From: an uncultured Thermoleophilia bacterium
GTDB taxonomy: Bacteria > Actinomycetota > Thermoleophilia > UBA2241
Direction of reading: 5' to 3'
Assembly: GCA_903862845.1 (NCBI GenBank)
Contig: CAIOZS010000096.1
Span: 1 to 54,415, forward strand
Length of the DNA stretch: 54,415 bases
The notes under the pieces were generated by a model. The model saw nothing but the letters and a program-made list of their open reading frames with translations, was not told where the DNA came from and made no database searches. Each line of letters opens with the position of its first letter. The stretch's first letter is position 1. A program made the translations under genes and the position numbers. This document shows, piece by piece, positions 50,893-54,415 of this stretch.

Positions 50893-50924
50893 GGGGCGCC
50901 GGCGCCGGGAGGCGCCGGCGCCCC
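50893..50924. terminator. Bidirectional terminator
   Basis: GGGGCGCCGGCGCC-GGGA-GGCGCCGGCGCCCC: perfect 14-bp arms with a GGGA tetraloop, between the convergent beta-propeller and FUSC genes. Followed by GATTC on the plus side, with no T run. Confidence 0.75.
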
Positions 50925-50982
50925 GATTCGCGGGTGGCGTCACTCGCTGTCGAGCCCGGCCACGCCGTACGTCTCGGCTTCC

Positions 50983-53109
50983 TCACGGAGCTTGACCCAG
51001 CGCCGCCGTTCGGGCATCGGCGAGCGCCTCGTCGACGTGCCTGCCACAAGCATCGCGATCCGGCGGGCGCGACGGGTCGGCACCACCCGCGCCCGCGCCC
51101 GAGGCCGAGAGCTCAAGGATAGCGTCGCCCAGCTCCTGGTCGGCGGCCTGCAAGGCGACGGCCGTCGCCGACAGGGAACCGGGCACCGCCGTCGGCACCG
51201 ACCAGGTCGAGCCCAAGCGCCCCTCGAGCACCACGCCGAGCTCATTGACGGCGCCGACCTTGTTCATCAGCTCGGCGGCGGTCACCAGGCGCACGCCGCG
51301 GCGTCCAGGCTCGACACTCGCTGCGCGCATCGTCGCCCACGCCGCCGTCCCCGCCAGACGCGCCTGGTAGCCGAGGCGGCGGCACGGGCCAAGGCCGTCC
51401 TCCCCGCGTTCCGCCGACTCTTTGGTGGCCACGTCGCCGAGGGCCTTGAACCAGGCCGACGACACCTGCACAAAAGCACTGATGTCGGCGGGCACCCGCC
51501 CGCTGTTCCAGATCGGGATGATGAACATCATGATGATCGACAGCACTCCGCCGACGAACAGGGCCAGCCAGCGATCCCCCGCTAGTTGAACCGGGCTCGC
51601 ACCCATCTGGCACGGCAACAGGATCACGAACACGCTGAGAAACGCCACGAACAGCGCGTAGCTGGTGTCCTTGACCGCGAAGAACACCAGGGCGGCCAGC
51701 ACGGTGGCCACAGCCAGCACCGCCGGCCGGTCGCCGGCCACCGTGACGAACCCCAGGACCAGGGCCGCGGCGATGGTCGCGCCGATGGCCCGCTTCACGA
51801 CCCGGGGGATCGACGGCCCGGCGTCGGGGCGCAGCAGCAAGACGCCGCTGACCGCGATCCATGACCCGTGTCCGAGGCCCAGCACGTAGGCGATCGCCGA
51901 CCCTGCCAGGGCCACGACGGCCATGCGCAGCCCGTGCCGGAACGCGATGGAATGCGGATCGACGGCCGCGCGGACCCGGCCCCACAACGGGCTGCTGGGC
52001 GCCGTCACGACCGGCGTCCAGCCGGCATCCCCGACGTCCGCGCTCGCAGCGTTGACCGCCTCCAGCCGCTTTGCGAGCCTGGGGTCTCTCGGATCCGCGA
52101 GACTGCCGGACGGGCCGACGGCGCCGGCCGGGCCGGCGGGGTCGGCCGCGGCGGCGGCGGGACGGGCGGCCGCGGCGTCATCCGCGTCGCCGGCAGCAGC
52201 GGAAGGCGCCGGCTGCCCTCCCCGGCTCTTGCGCTTGTCCAGCGACGGGTCCAGCTGCAGGCCGACCTGCCGGACCGCCTCGGCGATCGCGTGCATGTCG
52301 GCCGCCAGACCGTCCGCGTCCGCGATCAGCTGCGCGCCCTCCCGTCCGACCAGCAGAGCGGCCTGGCGGACGTCGACCCAGACCTGTTCCAGCGCTTCGC
52401 TCACGTTTGCCAGGGCCGCCGAGTCCGAGTTAGCGGCCGCGGTGATCAGCGAGTACACCGCCAGCAGTTCATCCGTCACGCGCTCGGTCGTCGACCGGGC
52501 CTCCGCGGCGAGACTGCCGTCTCGCAGCGCCGCGGCGACCAGGGAGGCCGCGTCGGCGGCGTGCGCCGCCGCCTGCGCCAGCCGCTCTCGCAGCGTGGGA
52601 TACCGCATGATCCGCCAGCAGAGCAGGATCGCCACCAGCTGGGCCGAGCCACCGGCCAGCGTCGCGAGCGCCGATCCCCAGGCCTGGCCGGCGGGCTGCG
52701 GCTCGATGACCGCCGTCGCCGCCGTCAGCGTGGAGAGGACGAGCACCACCAGCATGGACTGGTTGATCGCGATGCTCACACCGGCGGCGAACGCCAGCAG
52801 CGCCATCAGCACCGCGGCGACCACGAGCCACGGGTCGGCAAGTCCCGCCACCAGGGCGACCGCGGCCAGCGTGAACGTGCCGAACAGGCTCATCATGGCC
52901 AGCGACCGGGTGGACTGCCGGCGGTCGAACAGCCCGACGACGAACGCCGCCATCGTCGCGCTGACCGCCGCGTGCGGCCCGAACGCCAGGTCGGCGCCGA
53001 CCAGCACGATCGCGACGACCGCGCCACGACGCAGCGCCGACCCCACCTGGACCTTCGACCAATCGATCGCGATCGAGGACTTCAGCACTCTGGCGCCGTA
53101 GGTCGCCAT
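50983..53109 (-). CDS. FUSC family membrane protein (aromatic-acid exporter type)
   Basis: This 708-residue protein has two membrane halves, each with about 5-6 helices (residues about 25-170 and 395-535), separated by a soluble helical region and a Pro/Ala-rich linker (about 300-345). The second half contains FRHGLRMAVVALAGSAIAYVLGL, LLRPDAGPSIPRVVKRAIGATIAA and FVILLPCQMGASPVQLAGDRW, typical of FUSC/AaeB-like proteins. ATG at 53109 follows GAGGGGG. It is 28 bases after the UbiD gene on the same strand. Near the C-terminus another frame (ending 50940) has coding-like composition, raising the possibility of a frameshift. Export of aromatic acids or phenols is inferred from context. Confidence 0.88.
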   Translation of the reverse strand: MATYGARVLKSSIAIDWSKVQVGSALRRGAVVAIVLVGADLAFGPHAAVSATMAAFVVGLFDRRQSTRSLAMMSLFGTFTLAAVALVAGLADPWLVVAAVLMALLAFAAGVSIAINQSMLVVLVLSTLTAATAVIEPQPAGQAWGSALATLAGGSAQLVAILLCWRIMRYPTLRERLAQAAAHAADAASLVAAALRDGSLAAEARSTTERVTDELLAVYSLITAAANSDSAALANVSEALEQVWVDVRQAALLVGREGAQLIADADGLAADMHAIAEAVRQVGLQLDPSLDKRKSRGGQPAPSAAAGDADDAAAARPAAAAADPAGPAGAVGPSGSLADPRDPRLAKRLEAVNAASADVGDAGWTPVVTAPSSPLWGRVRAAVDPHSIAFRHGLRMAVVALAGSAIAYVLGLGHGSWIAVSGVLLLRPDAGPSIPRVVKRAIGATIAAALVLGFVTVAGDRPAVLAVATVLAALVFFAVKDTSYALFVAFLSVFVILLPCQMGASPVQLAGDRWLALFVGGVLSIIMMFIIPIWNSGRVPADISAFVQVSSAWFKALGDVATKESAERGEDGLGPCRRLGYQARLAGTAAWATMRAASVEPGRRGVRLVTAAELMNKVGAVNELGVVLEGRLGSTWSVPTAVPGSLSATAVALQAADQELGDAILELSASGAGAGGADPSRPPDRDACGRHVDEALADARTAALGQAP

Positions 53110-53137
53110 CGGCGTGCCCCCTCAGCTCACGAAAGCC

Positions 53138-54415
53138 TCAGGTGCCGGGCTTGGCGTCGGGCTCGGCGTCGGGCTGCGGATCGCCCCCTTCGACCTGCGA
53201 CGCCGGCAGGTTCGTGACCGTCATCTTGCGCCGGCGTGCCCAGGTCGCGATGCCGTTGTCCTCCCACCTGCTCGCGGTGGTGTTGTCGGCGGCGGCCTGC
53301 CAGGCGTCCTCCCACACGCCCAGGGAGTAGCCGTACCACGGCGTGACCGGGCGCAGTTTGGGCAGGTCCAGTGACTCCCACAACTCCTTGGCCTGCTCCA
53401 TGAACTCCTGCTTCGGCAGGCACACCGGCGGCATCGGCCCCTTCTGGGTGGCGTTGATCAGCACGGTCGAATCGATCTCCATGCCCTTCTGCGCCGGGGC
53501 GTGGCCGTGCGAGCGGTAGGGCAGCACGACCAGGTCCTCTTTGGGGTTGCAGCGAAACGCCATCGCCCACAGCACGTGGTCGGTGTTGCGCGGGTCGATG
53601 TCCTCGTCCACGGCGATGCAGAACTTGCCCACCGCCGGCTGCAGCGAGGTGACGCCCTCCAGTGCCCTCCAGATCTCGGTCTTCGGCGTGCCGCGTTCGA
53701 AGACGATGAAGAGGAACGCGCGCAGGTTCGTCAGCGGCTCGTGCATCACCACCTTCTGCACCTGCTTGATCGCCAGGTGGTCGCGCAGGTGCGAGAGAAA
53801 CAGCGGCTCGTAGGCCAGTTTCTTGATGACGCTGGACTCCGCCGGCGTCACCTGCGAGATCAGCGACGTGATCACCGCCTTCTTGCGCCGGGTGATCGCC
53901 GTGACCGTGAAGATCAGGTTGAACTCCTCCAGCGACATGTAGCCGTGGCTCTCACCGAACGGACCTTCGGGCTCCAGGTACTCCGGGTCGATCAGCCCCT
54001 CGACGATCACCTGCGCGTGAGCCGGGACGACGAGGTCCACGGTCTTGCACTTGACGACCTCGATCGGCTTGCCGACCAGCGCTCCCGCGACCCCGACCTC
54101 GTCCTGGTCCAGCGGCAGCTTCTGCGGCCCGCAGTACTCCACGGCCGGCGGGGCGCCGAGCACGACGGCGGCCGGCATCTTCTGGCCCTTGTCGCGGTAC
54201 TTCTTCCAGTCCTCCCAGCCGCCGGCCAGAGTCGCGCGCTCCATCATCACGACCACGCGGTCCGAGGCCTTGAGGTCGCCCCGGTAGACGCCCATGTTCT
54301 GGATGCCGTTGTCGGGGTCCTTGGTCACCCAGCAGCCCGCGGTGAAGTACGGCGCCGCGTCGTACCCGGGGGTGGACACCGGGATGGGCAGCGAGGCGAG
54401 GCCCTTGCCGTCGCC
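53138..54415 (-). CDS. UbiD family decarboxylase (5' end cut by window)
   Basis: The frame is open to the window edge. About 425 residues are visible, starting GDGKGLASLPIPVSTPGYDAAPYF, so the N-terminus lies beyond the window. Family landmarks include KDPDNGIQNMGVYR, EGLIDPEYLEPEGPFGESHGY, and CIAVDEDIDPRNTDHVLWAMAFRC, the acidic segment of the prenylated-FMN active site. The enzyme would decarboxylate (or carboxylate) an aromatic or unsaturated acid and needs prFMN from a UbiX partner not seen here. The wording is closest in memory to hydroxyarylic-acid decarboxylases rather than to E. coli UbiD. The C-terminal Asp/Pro repeats (QPDAEPDAKPG) are unusual. Linked FUSC gene downstream. Confidence 0.92.
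   Translation of the reverse strand, partial: GDGKGLASLPIPVSTPGYDAAPYFTAGCWVTKDPDNGIQNMGVYRGDLKASDRVVVMMERATLAGGWEDWKKYRDKGQKMPAAVVLGAPPAVEYCGPQKLPLDQDEVGVAGALVGKPIEVVKCKTVDLVVPAHAQVIVEGLIDPEYLEPEGPFGESHGYMSLEEFNLIFTVTAITRRKKAVITSLISQVTPAESSVIKKLAYEPLFLSHLRDHLAIKQVQKVVMHEPLTNLRAFLFIVFERGTPKTEIWRALEGVTSLQPAVGKFCIAVDEDIDPRNTDHVLWAMAFRCNPKEDLVVLPYRSHGHAPAQKGMEIDSTVLINATQKGPMPPVCLPKQEFMEQAKELWESLDLPKLRPVTPWYGYSLGVWEDAWQAAADNTTASRWEDNGIATWARRRKMTVTNLPASQVEGGDPQPDAEPDAKPGT

Noticed and set aside
51868-53217. 449-codon plus-strand open frame opposite the FUSC gene
   Set aside because: Arg/Gln/Gly-rich composition typical of a shadow; FUSC membrane helices are clear on the minus strand.

Overview
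The window is about 54.4 kb of very GC-rich, densely coding chromosomal DNA. Many genes start with GTG or TTG, and many neighbours overlap by 4 bases (GTGA/ATGA). The initiator tRNA has a C1 x U72 mismatch. CarD, type III pantothenate kinase, a UVR-containing ClpC and a tilS-hpt-ftsH-folE-folP-folB-folK run are present. Together these suggest an actinobacterium (Actinomycetota). An anaerobic or facultative, possibly deep-branching lineage (Thermoleophilia or Coriobacteriia-like) is an inference from the aldehyde:ferredoxin oxidoreductase, FeoB and UbiD genes. Both window ends cut through genes: an amidohydrolase at the left and a UbiD decarboxylase at the right.

Layout. 1-8.2 kb holds amino-acid and aldehyde metabolism: D-aminoacylase-like amidohydrolase, a PucR regulator, an SDR plus serine-hydrolase pair, alanine dehydrogenase and a tungsten/molybdenum aldehyde:ferredoxin oxidoreductase. 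8.2-9.8 kb holds two envelope genes, followed by initiator tRNA-fMet with a clear promoter and terminator. 10.2-21.6 kb is a long colinear cluster: ychN-like dsrE, tilS, hpt, ftsH, folE, folP, folB, folK, nadB, nadC, coaX, dusB. greA-lysS follow behind their own promoter. After a convergent MMPL transporter come clpC, radA, carD, a PIN-TRAM protein, ispD and ispF. 33.2-36.1 kb (minus strand) holds tatA, a MobA-MobB fusion and a MOT1-type molybdate transporter, which would support the molybdopterin enzyme. 36.3-41.4 kb holds a 3-hydroxyacyl-CoA dehydrogenase behind a strong promoter with a palindromic operator, an IclR remnant, 5-formyl-THF cyclo-ligase, rlmH, argS and a BlaI-type repressor. 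41.5-44.8 kb holds a type III restriction-enzyme remnant, an endonuclease III-like protein, M42 and M55 peptidases and tRNA-Gly(CCC). 44.8-48.1 kb holds an ImmA-type protease, FeoB and a DtxR-FeoA regulator with an iron-box-like site. 48.2-50.8 kb is a rearranged signalling locus: an intact response regulator, only the tail of its kinase, a PAS-GGDEF gene missing its catalytic half, and a secreted beta-propeller protein. 50.9-54.4 kb holds a FUSC exporter and UbiD.

Most noteworthy signals: (i) very long perfect inverted repeats inside coding sequence, with 19-bp arms in the serine-hydrolase gene and 20-bp plus 14-bp arms in tilS; (ii) ispF has no usable start codon and its frame abuts the ispD stop at GTTTAG, so an IspDF fusion split by one base or a +1 frameshift is likely; (iii) a near-consensus promoter inside radA, written in otherwise avoided codons and aimed at carD; (iv) TAGACT/TAGAAT hexamers 6-9 bases before SD-less start codons, suggesting leaderless mRNAs; (v) an FtsH with an apparently duplicated extracytoplasmic domain. 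I see no CRISPR array, rRNA, intact insertion sequence or phage module.
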